Numbered from the stretch's first letter, positions 26,594 through 35,733 are shown. The stretch: 64,000 nucleotides of DNA from Bacteroidales bacterium (GCA_017427885.1 JAFRRW010000011.1:1-64000); one strand, 5' to 3'. Notes: generated from the letters alone by a model not told the origin. Numbers and translations are program-made.

Positions 26594-27874
26594 ATGACTG
26601 ACAATATGATAAACGGCTTCGACATAGCCAACAACAGCAACTGGGTTCCCATCGATTCCATCATCAAGGTCATAGGAGTAGGTGGTGGTGGCTGCAACGC
26701 AGTCAACTATATGTACAAGCACGAAATTGGCGGCTGCAGCTTCATCGTCTGCAACACCGACCGCCAGGCCCTCGACAAGAGCGACGTCCCCGTGAAGATC
26801 CAGCTCGGTAAGGGTCTCGGAGCCGGCACCGATCCCACCAAGGGAAGGAACGCCGCCCTCGAATCCCAGGAGGAGATCCAGAAAAAAGTCCTCGACAGCG
26901 GCACGCAGATGCTCTTCATCACGGCCGGGATGGGCGGCGGCACCGGCACCGGAGCCTCCCCCGTCATAGCCAAGATGGCTAAGGACAGGGGCATCCTCAC
27001 CGTCGCCGTGGTCACACTCCCCTTCAAGAACGAGGGCAACGACTCGCTTTCAAAGGCCGTCGACGGCATCCACGAACTCCAGAAGAACGTGGACAGCATG
27101 CTCATAATCAACAATGAGAAACTCTACGAGTTCTACGGCAACCAGCTCGTTCAGGACGCCTTCCCCAAGACTGACGAGGTGCTCGCCACGGCCGTCAGGG
27201 GCATAATCGAGATCATCAACAAGCCCGGCTACATCAACGTCGACTTCGAAGACGTCAAGACGATGATGAGGAGCAGCGGAATGGCGCTTATGGGCTGCGG
27301 CACCGGAACCGGACAGAACAGGCTCGAGGACGCCGTGAACGGAGCCCTCGAATCCCCCCTGCTCAACGATTTCGACCTCACCACCGCCAGGAACCTCCTC
27401 GTGAACGTCACCGCCGGCAACAATGAGAAGGGCCTCAGGATGGACGACTACGGCAGGATCAACAGCATGATCGCCGAGAAGACCGGAGGGAACATCCGCA
27501 AGTCGAAGACCGGCCTCATCTGGGACAATGATCCCGAGGTCGGGGACCGGGTGAACATCACCGTCATCGCCACGGGCTTCCAGTACAGCCGCCTGGTGGA
27601 CATCACCGACGCCGAAGGCAAGTACATCAACATATCATCGGATTTCACATACAACCGCAACGAAGTGATCTCCAACGGGGAAGCCTCGATCCCCGAAACG
27701 GATTCGGGCATCAGGAAGATTGGTTTCAGCTCGAACGAGAACAACCGCACCTTCCATTTCTCCGACAGCAACAAGCCCGCCCTCATCGTCAAGCCCGACC
27801 AGTCGCTGGGAGAGCTTGAGGGAACGGCGGCGATCCGCAGGGCAGCCCGCTCCAACAACGACCAGGAAAACTGA
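26594..27874 (+). CDS. ftsZ: Cell division GTPase FtsZ
   Basis: A 426-residue tubulin-like GTPase. The nucleotide loop GMGGGTGTGASPV lies near residues 112-124 and the catalytic T7 loop reads NVDFEDVKTMM. The C-terminal linker is short and the tail ends in GTAAIRRAARSNNDQEN, whose AAIRRAA stretch probably serves as the FtsA-binding peptide. The upstream in-frame start at 26528 lies within ftsA and is less likely than the ATG at 26594. Confidence 0.97.
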   Translation: MTDNMINGFDIANNSNWVPIDSIIKVIGVGGGGCNAVNYMYKHEIGGCSFIVCNTDRQALDKSDVPVKIQLGKGLGAGTDPTKGRNAALESQEEIQKKVLDSGTQMLFITAGMGGGTGTGASPVIAKMAKDRGILTVAVVTLPFKNEGNDSLSKAVDGIHELQKNVDSMLIINNEKLYEFYGNQLVQDAFPKTDEVLATAVRGIIEIINKPGYINVDFEDVKTMMRSSGMALMGCGTGTGQNRLEDAVNGALESPLLNDFDLTTARNLLVNVTAGNNEKGLRMDDYGRINSMIAEKTGGNIRKSKTGLIWDNDPEVGDRVNITVIATGFQYSRLVDITDAEGKYINISSDFTYNRNEVISNGEASIPETDSGIRKIGFSSNENNRTFHFSDSNKPALIVKPDQSLGELEGTAAIRRAARSNNDQEN

Positions 27875-27880
27875 CGACAG

Positions 27881-28261
27881 ATGGCCGTCGTCCCGGGAAT
27901 AGAAGGTTACGAAGAAGAGATTGTGACCGAGGAACTTACCGCCACCCATATCGGCGGTACGGTTAGGGTGTTCGCCACCCCGATGATGATAACCCTGATG
28001 GAAAGGGTGTCGAGGGTGAGCATAACCCCTTATCTCGATGAGGGCCAGGACTCTGTCGGTACCCTCGTGAACGTGACCCACGAGGCAGCAGTCCCGGTGG
28101 GGAAGAAGGTATGGTGCGAGAGCGAGGTGATCGGGGTCGACCGCCGCAGGGTGACGTTCAGAGTCGTCGTAAGGGACGAAAACGGCATCGTGGGCCGGGG
28201 AATCCACGAAAGGTTCATAGTGGACGTTGACAGGTTCATTGAAAAGACATATACGAAGTAA
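27881..28261 (+). CDS. Hotdog-fold thioesterase
   Basis: A 126-residue single hotdog domain resembling fluoroacetyl-CoA thioesterase-like proteins: VTEELTATHIGGTVRVFATP, ITLMERVSRVSITPYLDEGQDSVGT, and HEAAVPVGKKVWCESEV. Thr, Glu and His in these segments are the likely active-site positions. The natural acyl-CoA is unknown. It is 6 bp after ftsZ and 2 bp before gltX, so it is embedded in the long plus-strand unit. Confidence 0.8.
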   Translation: MAVVPGIEGYEEEIVTEELTATHIGGTVRVFATPMMITLMERVSRVSITPYLDEGQDSVGTLVNVTHEAAVPVGKKVWCESEVIGVDRRRVTFRVVVRDENGIVGRGIHERFIVDVDRFIEKTYTK

Positions 28262-28263
28262 AA

Positions 28264-30006
28264 ATGAGTGAAAGAAGGACAAGGGTAAGGTTTGCGCCGT
28301 CCCCTACCGGCCCGCTGCATATGGGAGGGGTCAGGACGGCCCTCTACAACTACCTCTACGCCAAGCAGAGGGGTGGAGATTTCATCCTCAGGATAGAGGA
28401 CACCGACTCTCACAGGTTCGTGCCGGGAGCGGAGGAATATATAGTCGAAGCCCTCGACTGGTGCGGGATAGTGCCGGACGAAGGCCTTGAGAAAACCCCC
28501 GACGGGAAATGGAAGGTAGCCGAGGAGGCCTCCCCCCGCAATCCCCACGCCCCGTACCGCCAGAGCCAGCGCAAGCCCATCTACCGGGAATTCGCCGAGA
28601 AACTCATAGCCAACGGTTACGCCTACTATGCCTTCGACACCCCCGAGGAACTGGATTCCAGGCGTAAGGAAGCCGAGGCTAAAGGCGAGACCTTCATCTA
28701 CAACCACGCCACGAGGACGGGACTTCGCAACGCCCTCTCCCTGCCCGCCGAGGAAACGGAAAGGCTCCTCGCCACCACCACGGACTGGACAATAAGGTTC
28801 AAGATGCCTGAGAATGAGGTGGTTGCAATGGATGACCTTATCCGCGGCCACATCGAAGTGAACACCTCCACCCTCGACGACAAGGTGCTCTGGAAAAGGG
28901 CCGACGAACTCCCCACCTACCACCTTGCCAACATCGTGGACGACCACCTTATGGAAATCACCGAGGTCATCCGCGGCGAGGAGTGGCTACCTTCCCTCCC
29001 CCTCCATTATATGCTCTACAAGGCCTTCGGCTGGACCGATTCGATGCCCCGCTTCGCCCACCTTCCCCTCCTGCTCAAACCCGACGGCAAGGGGAAACTC
29101 TCCAAGAGGGACGGCGATAAGTTAGGCTTCCCCGTCTTCCCCCTCCGATGGGTGGCGCCCACGGGAGAGGTTTCCCGAGGCTACCGCGAAGACGGCTATT
29201 TCCCCCAGGCCTTTGTGAATATGCTGGCCTTCCTGGGATGGAACCCGGGGGACGAGAGGGAGATAATGTCGATGGAAGAGCTCATCGAGGCCTTCTCGCT
29301 CGACCACGTAAGCAAGTCCGGAGCCCGTTTCAACGTGGAAAAGGCCCACTGGTACAACCGCGAATACCTCCGCCTCACCCCTTCCGACGACCTCGCCGGA
29401 CTGCTGGTCCCCGTCCTGGAAGCACACGGGCTCAAGGTCGTGGACTGCCCTGCCTGCGCCATCACCGCCGGGGCGGAATTCAACGGGACCGGAGCGGATT
29501 TCAAGAACCATATCTTCACGAGGGATTATGTCCGTTCGGTGGTGGAATTCACCAGTGAAAGGGCATCCTTCGTGGAGGATTTCTGGAAGATAGCATCTTA
29601 TCTCTTCGTAGGACCGAAGGATTTCGAGGCGTTCGGCATCAAGGCCGGAGCCGCCGTGGAGCAGAAGGCCGATCCCAGGGCGAAGGTCTGGGACGATACC
29701 GCCACGGCCCCTTTCCTCGCCAAGGACGTCGACAAGTTCTGGAAGGAAGACATCTGGCCCCTGGCCGTCGAAGCCGTAGGCTACCTGACAGCCGTATATG
29801 ACGGGGAATTCTCCACCTCGGGAGTGGAGACCGCCCTTGAGGAGTTCATAAAAGCCAGGGAATGGCCGATGGGCAAGGTGATGAACTGCATCCGCCTCGC
29901 CCTCGCCGGCTCCGCCAGCGGCCTCGGCATAGCCGACATCGTGTCGAGGATAGGTCCGGAAGAGACCGTCGCCCGTATGGCCTATGCCCGGGAAAGACTT
30001 GGATAA
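28264..30006 (+). CDS. gltX: Glutamate--tRNA ligase
   Basis: A 580-residue class I aminoacyl-tRNA synthetase. HIGH-type motif in FAPSPTGPLHMGG; KMSKS-type motif in GKLSKRDGDKLGFPVFPL. It exceeds the usual ~500 residues through extra segments in the catalytic half (residues ~70-160) and after the KLSKR loop (APTGEVSRGYREDGYFP). These resemble Bacteroidetes GltX rather than GlnS. rpiB follows after 13 bp. Confidence 0.95.
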   Translation: MSERRTRVRFAPSPTGPLHMGGVRTALYNYLYAKQRGGDFILRIEDTDSHRFVPGAEEYIVEALDWCGIVPDEGLEKTPDGKWKVAEEASPRNPHAPYRQSQRKPIYREFAEKLIANGYAYYAFDTPEELDSRRKEAEAKGETFIYNHATRTGLRNALSLPAEETERLLATTTDWTIRFKMPENEVVAMDDLIRGHIEVNTSTLDDKVLWKRADELPTYHLANIVDDHLMEITEVIRGEEWLPSLPLHYMLYKAFGWTDSMPRFAHLPLLLKPDGKGKLSKRDGDKLGFPVFPLRWVAPTGEVSRGYREDGYFPQAFVNMLAFLGWNPGDEREIMSMEELIEAFSLDHVSKSGARFNVEKAHWYNREYLRLTPSDDLAGLLVPVLEAHGLKVVDCPACAITAGAEFNGTGADFKNHIFTRDYVRSVVEFTSERASFVEDFWKIASYLFVGPKDFEAFGIKAGAAVEQKADPRAKVWDDTATAPFLAKDVDKFWKEDIWPLAVEAVGYLTAVYDGEFSTSGVETALEEFIKAREWPMGKVMNCIRLALAGSASGLGIADIVSRIGPEETVARMAYARERLG

Positions 30007-30019
30007 CAAATAGATACAT

Positions 30020-30451
30020 ATGAAAATAGGTATTGCCAACGACCATGCCGCCTATGACTACAAGGTGAAACTGGCGGCGCATCTCAAGAGAATGGGTCAC
30101 GAAGTAGTGGACTTCGGGACGGACTCCACCGTGAGCGTGGACTACTCCGACTTCGCACACCCCCTGGCCGACGCCGTCGAGAGAGGAAAGGTGGATGCCG
30201 GAATCGCGATGTGCGGGACGGGCAACGGTATGGCGATGACGCTCAACCACCACAGGGGAATCAGGGCCGGACTGGCCTGGAACAGCGAAATCGGCCGTCT
30301 GGTGAAGGCCCATAACAACGCCAACGTACTGGTTATGCCCGCAAGGTTCATCTCCCTGAGGATGGCGATGAGGATCGCCGACACCTGGATCGAAACCCCC
30401 TTCGACGGAGGACGCCACGCCAGAAGGATAGCGAAGATCCCTGTCAAATAG
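30020..30451 (+). CDS. rpiB: Ribose-5-phosphate isomerase B
   Basis: A 143-residue RpiB/LacAB-family enzyme interconverting ribose-5-phosphate and ribulose-5-phosphate. Family start IGIANDHAAYDYK, catalytic cysteine in IAMCGTGNGM and basic phosphate site HHRGIRAGLAW. It is co-directional with gltX and truB with gaps of 13 and 6 bp. Confidence 0.95.
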   Translation: MKIGIANDHAAYDYKVKLAAHLKRMGHEVVDFGTDSTVSVDYSDFAHPLADAVERGKVDAGIAMCGTGNGMAMTLNHHRGIRAGLAWNSEIGRLVKAHNNANVLVMPARFISLRMAMRIADTWIETPFDGGRHARRIAKIPVK

Positions 30452-30457
30452 GACTTT

Positions 30458-31399
30458 ATGCTGACGGCTGACGGGAGGTTCACCGGGGTTCTGGAAAGGG
30501 ATATCGACGCATATCTCGAGGGAATCGTCTTTCCTATAGACAAACCCTACAGATGGACCTCGGCCGATGTCGTCAGGAAGATGAAATACGCCGCCACAAG
30601 GCATTTCCGCAAGAAGAACCTGAAGGTGGGGCACGCCGGGACATTGGACCCCCTGGCAACCGGCATTCTGCTGGTGTGCATTGGGAAGGCCACCAAGATG
30701 GCCGAGGAATTCCAGCGTCACGACAAGGAATATGTGGCCGGAATCACCTTCGGAGCCACCACCCCTTCCTACGACCTTGAAAAGGAAATCGACCGGCTGT
30801 ATCCCGTTGACGGGGTGAGCGAAGAGGCCCTGAGGGCCACGCTACCCTCTTTCCTCGGCGTCCAGAGCCAGGTCGCTCCCCTCTTCTCCGCCAAATCCGT
30901 CGACGGCATGAGGGCCTACGAGATGGCCCGAAAGCAATATCGGAAATCCCTCAGGGAAGGCACCGCTTTCGACCACGAAAGCGCAGCCCTCCTCACCACC
31001 CAGACCATCAATATCTCAGAGATCGAACTGCTGGCCTTTCACCCCTCCTCGGCGGAAGCACCGGACAGAGCAGATTCCCCCGGAACGGCTGCTGTCACGC
31101 CGGGCCTCACGGAAATATTTGGGGAAAAGTTCGGCCCGATCCTGACAGCAGCCGACGGAGGTAAGGACAGGATAAAGGTGACCGACAATTCGTCGCTGGG
31201 ACTGCCGAGGGCGGAAATAAGGGTGGTCTGCTCGAAGGGAACATATATCCGCTCCCTTGCGAGGGACATCGGCGAAGCCCTCGGAAGCGGGGCCCATCTG
31301 GACTCCCTGCGCCGCACCAGAAGCGGGGATTTCCGCATTGAAAACGCGATTTCTATCACCGGGGCCACGGCCCTTCTATCAAACGGAGAGGACCAATGA
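30458..31399 (+). CDS. truB: tRNA pseudouridine-55 synthase
   Basis: A 313-residue TruB. The catalytic Asp lies in GHAGTLDPLATGILL; the KPYRWTS and CSKGTYIRSLARDIGEALG segments confirm the family. A ~60-residue stretch around residues 190-250 (rich in S, P, A and G) looks like a lineage-specific insertion before the final conserved strand. It overlaps the next gene by 4 bp (ATGA). Confidence 0.95.
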   Translation: MLTADGRFTGVLERDIDAYLEGIVFPIDKPYRWTSADVVRKMKYAATRHFRKKNLKVGHAGTLDPLATGILLVCIGKATKMAEEFQRHDKEYVAGITFGATTPSYDLEKEIDRLYPVDGVSEEALRATLPSFLGVQSQVAPLFSAKSVDGMRAYEMARKQYRKSLREGTAFDHESAALLTTQTINISEIELLAFHPSSAEAPDRADSPGTAAVTPGLTEIFGEKFGPILTAADGGKDRIKVTDNSSLGLPRAEIRVVCSKGTYIRSLARDIGEALGSGAHLDSLRRTRSGDFRIENAISITGATALLSNGEDQ

Positions 31400-32454
31400 G
31401 CAAAATGAAGACTCTCAAATACAAGGTCGGAGGCCACGTATTCAGCCTCCGTCTCGAGGATCCCTGGCACGAGATGAACTACATCCCTGCCGTGGCCGAA
31501 AGGATAAAGGTGGCCAGGGAAGGCACCAGTCCCCTTTGCATTCCTCCCGTGCGGGCCGGAGACGACGTCCCCGCCAGGACCTTCGTGACCGGCAGGCACG
31601 AGCTCCCTGCCGATATGGACGGCCACACCCTCGACCTCTCCCAATACGCCCCCTTCGCCACCGAAGAAGGCGACCCGGCCTTCACCCTTACCGTCAGGGA
31701 AGGCGAAACCCCTGAAATCCGCGACTTGATGGCCTCCCGGGAAGGGATGAACCTCATCATCAGGGTTGACGAGGCCCTGCCCTATTATTCGATATATTCG
31801 AAAGGGAATAAAGTATATTTCGAATTAGAACCGATGGAGGGAAGGGTTTTCGGCACCCTCGTGGTCGATGACAGTTTCCGCAGCGGGGAATACTTCCCCA
31901 AGCCTGGTGTCGGTCCCTATTCCACCCTTATGCAGGTGTCCACCTCCCTGATGGTGATGTATATGGCCACATTCTCCACGGCCTCCACCCTCCTGATGCA
32001 CGCCTCGGTGGTCAGGCACGACGGCAAGGCCAACCTTTTCCTCGGAAGCAGCGGAACCGGAAAGAGCACCCACAGCAGGCTCTGGCTGGAGAACATCGAA
32101 GGCTGCGACCAGATCAACGACGACAATCCCGTGCTGAGGCTGATGGACGACGGTCTCCACGTGTTCGGAACCCCCTGGAGCGGGAAAACCCCCTGCTACA
32201 GGAACGTGGACGTGCCGGTGAGGGCCATAGTACGCCTGGAGCAGGCCCCGGAAAACAGGATAACACGCCTGAAGGGACTGGCGGCCTATGCGGCGGTCCT
32301 TCCTTCGGCCTCGTCCGTCAAATGGGACAGAAGCCTGTCGGAGAGCCTGTCTTCGACCGTAGAAAAAATAGCGATGACGGTGCCCGTCTGGCACCTCTGC
32401 TGCCTTCCGGACCCGGATGCGGCCTTCTCCTGCAGGGATGCCGTAGAAGGGTGA
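31396..32454 (+). CDS. HPr kinase/PEP carboxykinase-like P-loop protein
   Basis: A 352-residue protein. The first ~190 residues are not recognised; the rest has a P-loop GSSGTGKSTHSRLW (from residue ~217), then QINDDNPVLRL and GTPWSGKTPCY, the arrangement seen in HprK-like serine kinases and ATP-type PEP carboxykinases. No HPr or PTS gene is nearby. Such proteins are frequent in Bacteroidetes, some near peptide-modification genes, but no such partners are seen here. Its start overlaps truB by 4 bp, and it converges on the fucosidase gene. Confidence 0.6.
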   Translation: MSKMKTLKYKVGGHVFSLRLEDPWHEMNYIPAVAERIKVAREGTSPLCIPPVRAGDDVPARTFVTGRHELPADMDGHTLDLSQYAPFATEEGDPAFTLTVREGETPEIRDLMASREGMNLIIRVDEALPYYSIYSKGNKVYFELEPMEGRVFGTLVVDDSFRSGEYFPKPGVGPYSTLMQVSTSLMVMYMATFSTASTLLMHASVVRHDGKANLFLGSSGTGKSTHSRLWLENIEGCDQINDDNPVLRLMDDGLHVFGTPWSGKTPCYRNVDVPVRAIVRLEQAPENRITRLKGLAAYAAVLPSASSVKWDRSLSESLSSTVEKIAMTVPVWHLCCLPDPDAAFSCRDAVEG

Positions 32455-32484
32455 AAGACTGGGATCACTTAAGTGAAACCACTG

Positions 32485-33819
32485 TTATTTCAAGTCGATC
32501 TCCACAACCCAGTCGGGAGAGGCGTCGGGCTTTGAAGGGGTGGTAATCGTCAGGAAGCCGTCCTTCGATACGGTGAAGGGCAGGGGCTTGCCGGAGACGA
32601 ACTCCTTGACGCCCGCAACTTTCTCCGTCACAGGGACGACCAGCCTGCCGGTGACGCCGTTCGAAGGGATCTCCTTCGGCTTGATGACGTGCAGGAAGAC
32701 CTTGTCCCTGGTGCGTGTACTCACACCCCAGGCCTGCTCGGGAATGGCCGTGGCCGTAGTGCCGTTGATGGTGGAGGAATAGGTCCTCATCCACTCCCCG
32801 AGTCCCTTGAGACGGTCGAGGGCCTGGGCAGGAAGGTTACCGTCGGGCTGGGGGCCGATGTTGATGAGGAGGTTGGAGTTTAGGGCGGCCGACTTCAGAA
32901 GGAGTATGATTATCTCCTCAGTAGACTTGTAACTGGTCACTTTCACCTCGTAGCCCCAGGCGCCGTTGGGCATCGTGGTGCACATCTCCAAGGGGAGGAC
33001 GTCGCTCACCGAGTCGTAGGAGTTCCATCCGGTGCTGTTCTGGCCGGGCAGGTCGCGCTCGAAGATCTGGAAATCCTCACCCTTTATGACGTTGATGTGG
33101 TGGTTGTTGCCGATGAGGCAGGAGGGCTTGATGGAATGGATGTGCGCGTAAAGGTCCTGTATCCTCCAGTCGAAGGTCTTCTCTTTGTGGTCCCACAATC
33201 CGTCGAACCAGATGCCGCCGAGATGGGGATAGTTGGTGAGGAGTTCCTTCAGCTGTATCTTCATGAAATTGAAATAGCTGTCATAGTCCTGGCGGTCCTT
33301 GCGGCGGCCGGTGTCCCTGCCGGTCTCTCCGAGGGGATAGTCCTCCCTGTGCCAGTCCAGGAGGGAATAGTAGAGGTGGAAGCGGAGTCCCTCGTCGGCG
33401 CAGGCCTGGCAGAGCTCGCCAACGACATCCCTTCCGAAGGGTGTGCCGTCCACTACGTTGTAGTCCGAAGTGGCGGTCTTGAACATTGAGAAACCGTCGT
33501 GGTGGCGGGAGGTCAGGGTGACATAGCCGGCCCCGGCGTCCTTGAACGCCTTCGCCCACTCCGCGGCGTCGAACTCTATGGGATAGAACCCCTTAGCCGC
33601 CTTGGAATACTCAGAGTCCAGCAGGCGTCCGTCGCGCAGGTACCACTCCCCCTGCCCGTACATTGCGTATATTCCCCAGTGGAGGAAGATTCCCAGCCTG
33701 GTGGAGGCGAATTCCTGCCTTGCATCGAGGTTGGACTGCGAAGGGACATAATTCTCCTGTGCCGACGCGGCGGAAAGGAACAGCGCCGCAGCGAAGATGA
33801 CGGTGATGATTTTCTTCAT
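32485..33819 (-). CDS. Alpha-L-fucosidase (GH29), exported
   Basis: A 444-residue exported glycoside hydrolase: Sec signal peptide (ending ASAQE), then a GH29 TIM barrel (RLGIFLHWGIYAMYGQGEWY, TSRHHDGFSMF) with the nucleophile Asp206 in GGIWFDGLWD. A C-terminal beta domain follows from ~350. It releases L-fucose from glycans in the periplasm or beyond. The acid/base residue varies in this family and was not assigned. It is transcribed alone, convergent with the kinase-like gene. Confidence 0.93.
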   Translation of the reverse strand: MKKIITVIFAAALFLSAASAQENYVPSQSNLDARQEFASTRLGIFLHWGIYAMYGQGEWYLRDGRLLDSEYSKAAKGFYPIEFDAAEWAKAFKDAGAGYVTLTSRHHDGFSMFKTATSDYNVVDGTPFGRDVVGELCQACADEGLRFHLYYSLLDWHREDYPLGETGRDTGRRKDRQDYDSYFNFMKIQLKELLTNYPHLGGIWFDGLWDHKEKTFDWRIQDLYAHIHSIKPSCLIGNNHHINVIKGEDFQIFERDLPGQNSTGWNSYDSVSDVLPLEMCTTMPNGAWGYEVKVTSYKSTEEIIILLLKSAALNSNLLINIGPQPDGNLPAQALDRLKGLGEWMRTYSSTINGTTATAIPEQAWGVSTRTRDKVFLHVIKPKEIPSNGVTGRLVVPVTEKVAGVKEFVSGKPLPFTVSKDGFLTITTPSKPDASPDWVVEIDLK

Positions 33820-33839
33820 GATTTGATATAACCTTTTCC

Positions 33840-33847
33840 CAAAAATA
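33840..33847 (-). promoter_or_regulatory. -7 box for the fucosidase gene
   Basis: On the minus strand this reads TATTTTTG, matching TAnnTTTG, 20 nt before the start codon; a -33 box is not evident. Confidence 0.4.
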
Positions 33848-33907
33848 AGACTTTTTTTCCTAAAATCCCCCGGTGTTTACTACCTTTATGGAGGAATAGA
33901 ACATTCA

Positions 33908-35050
33908 ATGAAACGAAGAGACTTTCTGAAGACCGCAGCGGCGGCGACCGTGGCCGCAGGCCTCCCCTCCTGCATTGGAGGGAACTCTGGCAGGCATATA
34001 TATGTCAACCGCTCCGGCAAGGCACGGATGGAACTGGAATTCTTCCCCTACGAGCTCCAGCTCAAACACACCTTCACCGTTTCCTCCTACTCCCGCACCA
34101 CCACCCCCGACGTGCAGGTAAGGATTCATTTTGACGGCCTTACTGGCTTCGGAGAGGCCTCGATGCCCCCCTACCTCGGCCAGAACGTGGAAACCGTCAC
34201 ATCCTTCCTCCAGAAGGTCGATCTGGGGCAGTTCCCCGACCCCTTCTGCCTCGAAGACATCCTCGGCTACGTGGATTCCCTCTCCCCAGGTGACACCGCC
34301 GCCAAGGCCGCCGTTGACATCGCCCTCCACGACCTCGTCGGGAAGATGCTCGGGGCGCCGTGGTACCGCATCTGGGGCTTCGACCCGGCGAAGGCGCCTG
34401 ACACCACTTTCACTATCGGCATCGACACCCCCGAGGTGGTAAAAGAGAAGACGAAGGAATGCGCCGAGCAGTTCAACATCCTGAAAATCAAGGTGGGGAC
34501 CCCGGCGGACAAGGATATGATAGCAGCTATCCGCGAGGTGACGCCACTCCCCTTGGCGGTGGATGCCAACCAGGGATGGAAGGACCGCCAGGAGGCCCTG
34601 GACGAGATATTCTGGCTGAAGGAGAACGGCGTGGTGATGGTGGAGCAGCCGATGGCGAAGGAAAGGCTCGACGACAACGCCTGGATCACCGAGAGGAGCC
34701 CCCTGCCCATCTTCGCCGACGAGGCCGTGCAGAGGCTCGAGGACATCCCGGGGCTGAAAGGGGCCTACACCGGGATCAACATCAAGCTGATGAAATGCGC
34801 CGGGATGAGGGAGGCCCGTAAGATGGTGGATTACGCCAGGGCGGAAGGGATGAAGGTGATGGTCGGATGTATGACCGAGACTTCCTGCGCCGTCTCCGCC
34901 GCAGCCCAGCTCTCCCCCGCCGTCGATTTCGCCGACCTCGACGGCAACCTCCTCATAACCAACGACCTCTTCGAAGGCGTCGAGGTCCTGTCCGGCAAAC
35001 TGCACCTCCCTGACCGCCCAGGAATAGGGGTGAAGGAGAAAACTGCTTAA
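33908..35050 (+). CDS. Exported dipeptide epimerase (enolase superfamily)
   Basis: A 380-residue enolase-superfamily protein like L-Ala-D/L-Glu epimerases. Catalytic lysines are in place: KIK (193, 195) on one face and Lys293 (NIKLMK) on the other. The metal ligands are Asp219 (DANQ), Glu246 (EQP) and Asp271 (ADE). The N-terminus MKRRDFLKTAAAATVAAG has a twin-arginine motif and a lipobox-like LPSC, so this usually cytoplasmic enzyme appears exported and lipid-anchored. A role in recycling cell-wall peptides is plausible, but the substrate is not proven. Confidence 0.85.
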   Translation: MKRRDFLKTAAAATVAAGLPSCIGGNSGRHIYVNRSGKARMELEFFPYELQLKHTFTVSSYSRTTTPDVQVRIHFDGLTGFGEASMPPYLGQNVETVTSFLQKVDLGQFPDPFCLEDILGYVDSLSPGDTAAKAAVDIALHDLVGKMLGAPWYRIWGFDPAKAPDTTFTIGIDTPEVVKEKTKECAEQFNILKIKVGTPADKDMIAAIREVTPLPLAVDANQGWKDRQEALDEIFWLKENGVVMVEQPMAKERLDDNAWITERSPLPIFADEAVQRLEDIPGLKGAYTGINIKLMKCAGMREARKMVDYARAEGMKVMVGCMTETSCAVSAAAQLSPAVDFADLDGNLLITNDLFEGVEVLSGKLHLPDRPGIGVKEKTA

Positions 35051-35072
35051 AGTATTACGTTCAGCCTTCCTT

Positions 35073-35486
35073 TCAAGCGAAAATACTATTCAGGTCCTTG
35101 TAGAGAGAGCCGAAACCGGACCTGATACGATCCTCCTGGGCCTTGCGGGGTTTCGTACCGTGAAGATATGCCCAAAGCTGTTTCTGATTGATTCCGGACA
35201 TCTTCTCGATCCCTGCAAGGGACAAGATTCCTGAACCGACATAGTATTTCAGGAGGCTGATGGAATCAATCGTATAAACGATTTCAAACTCTCCGTCCAG
35301 GAAGTCAGGATATTTGAAACCTTCCCTGATAGCGGTCTCCTTGTAGAAAGCCATCTGGTCCATCATATCCTTTTTCGCCTCCTCGATGGTAGCACCGGCA
35401 CCTGAAAAGATTTCGTCCTTGCAAAAGACGGCGTATGTCCCGTCCGAAGCCCTTTCAATTATCGCATTTATGGTGGTCATAGTCAT
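35073..35486 (-). CDS. hicB: HicB-type antitoxin
   Basis: A 137-residue protein with an N-terminal HicB fold (INAIIERASDGTYAVFCKD, SGAGATIEEAKKDMMD) and a C-terminal helix-turn-helix (LAGIEKMSGINQKQLWAYLHG). HicB blocks the HicA RNase and usually represses the pair. It lies 11 bp after hicA. Base composition is more AT-rich than neighbouring genes, consistent with transfer. Confidence 0.87.
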   Translation of the reverse strand: MTMTTINAIIERASDGTYAVFCKDEIFSGAGATIEEAKKDMMDQMAFYKETAIREGFKYPDFLDGEFEIVYTIDSISLLKYYVGSGILSLAGIEKMSGINQKQLWAYLHGTKPRKAQEDRIRSGFGSLYKDLNSIFA

Positions 35487-35497
35487 TCCTCCCGTAA

Positions 35498-35680
35498 TTA
35501 TTTCAACTTCATTTCTTTTCGGATTTTTGCCTCCAGTCCTTTGCCAAGTTCCTTCCCCCTATGGTATGGGACAGGGTATGTCTGCCTGCCCTTCTTATAA
35601 ATCACATGGCTCGTACCCATCTGCCTCAGCTTCTCCCAGCCATTAGCTCTGATCAGTTTATGGAATTCATCGAATTTCAT
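35498..35680 (-). CDS. hicA: HicA-type mRNA interferase toxin
   Basis: A 60-residue double-stranded-RNA-binding-fold toxin: NGWEKLRQMGTSHVIYKKG with catalytic His25, then VPYHRGKELGKG. HicA cleaves mRNA when its antitoxin is lost. Size and motif match the family. It precedes hicB, the usual toxin-first order. Confidence 0.87.
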   Translation of the reverse strand: MKFDEFHKLIRANGWEKLRQMGTSHVIYKKGRQTYPVPYHRGKELGKGLEAKIRKEMKLK

Positions 35681-35701
35681 AGAATAAGTGGTTTAGTTGT
35701 G

Positions 35702-35733
35702 CAAATATAGATATTTTTCTATTAAACAACAAA
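35702..35733 (-). promoter_or_regulatory. Promoter of hicAB
   Basis: On the minus strand TTTG (35733-35730), 20 nt, TATATTTG (35709-35702), then the hicA ATG 21 nt on. This is an exact Bacteroidetes consensus promoter. Confidence 0.75.

Noticed and set aside
32465-32476. 12-bp palindrome TCACTTAAGTGA between the kinase-like and fucosidase genes
   Set aside because: Too short, with no loop or T-run; not convincing as a terminator or operator.
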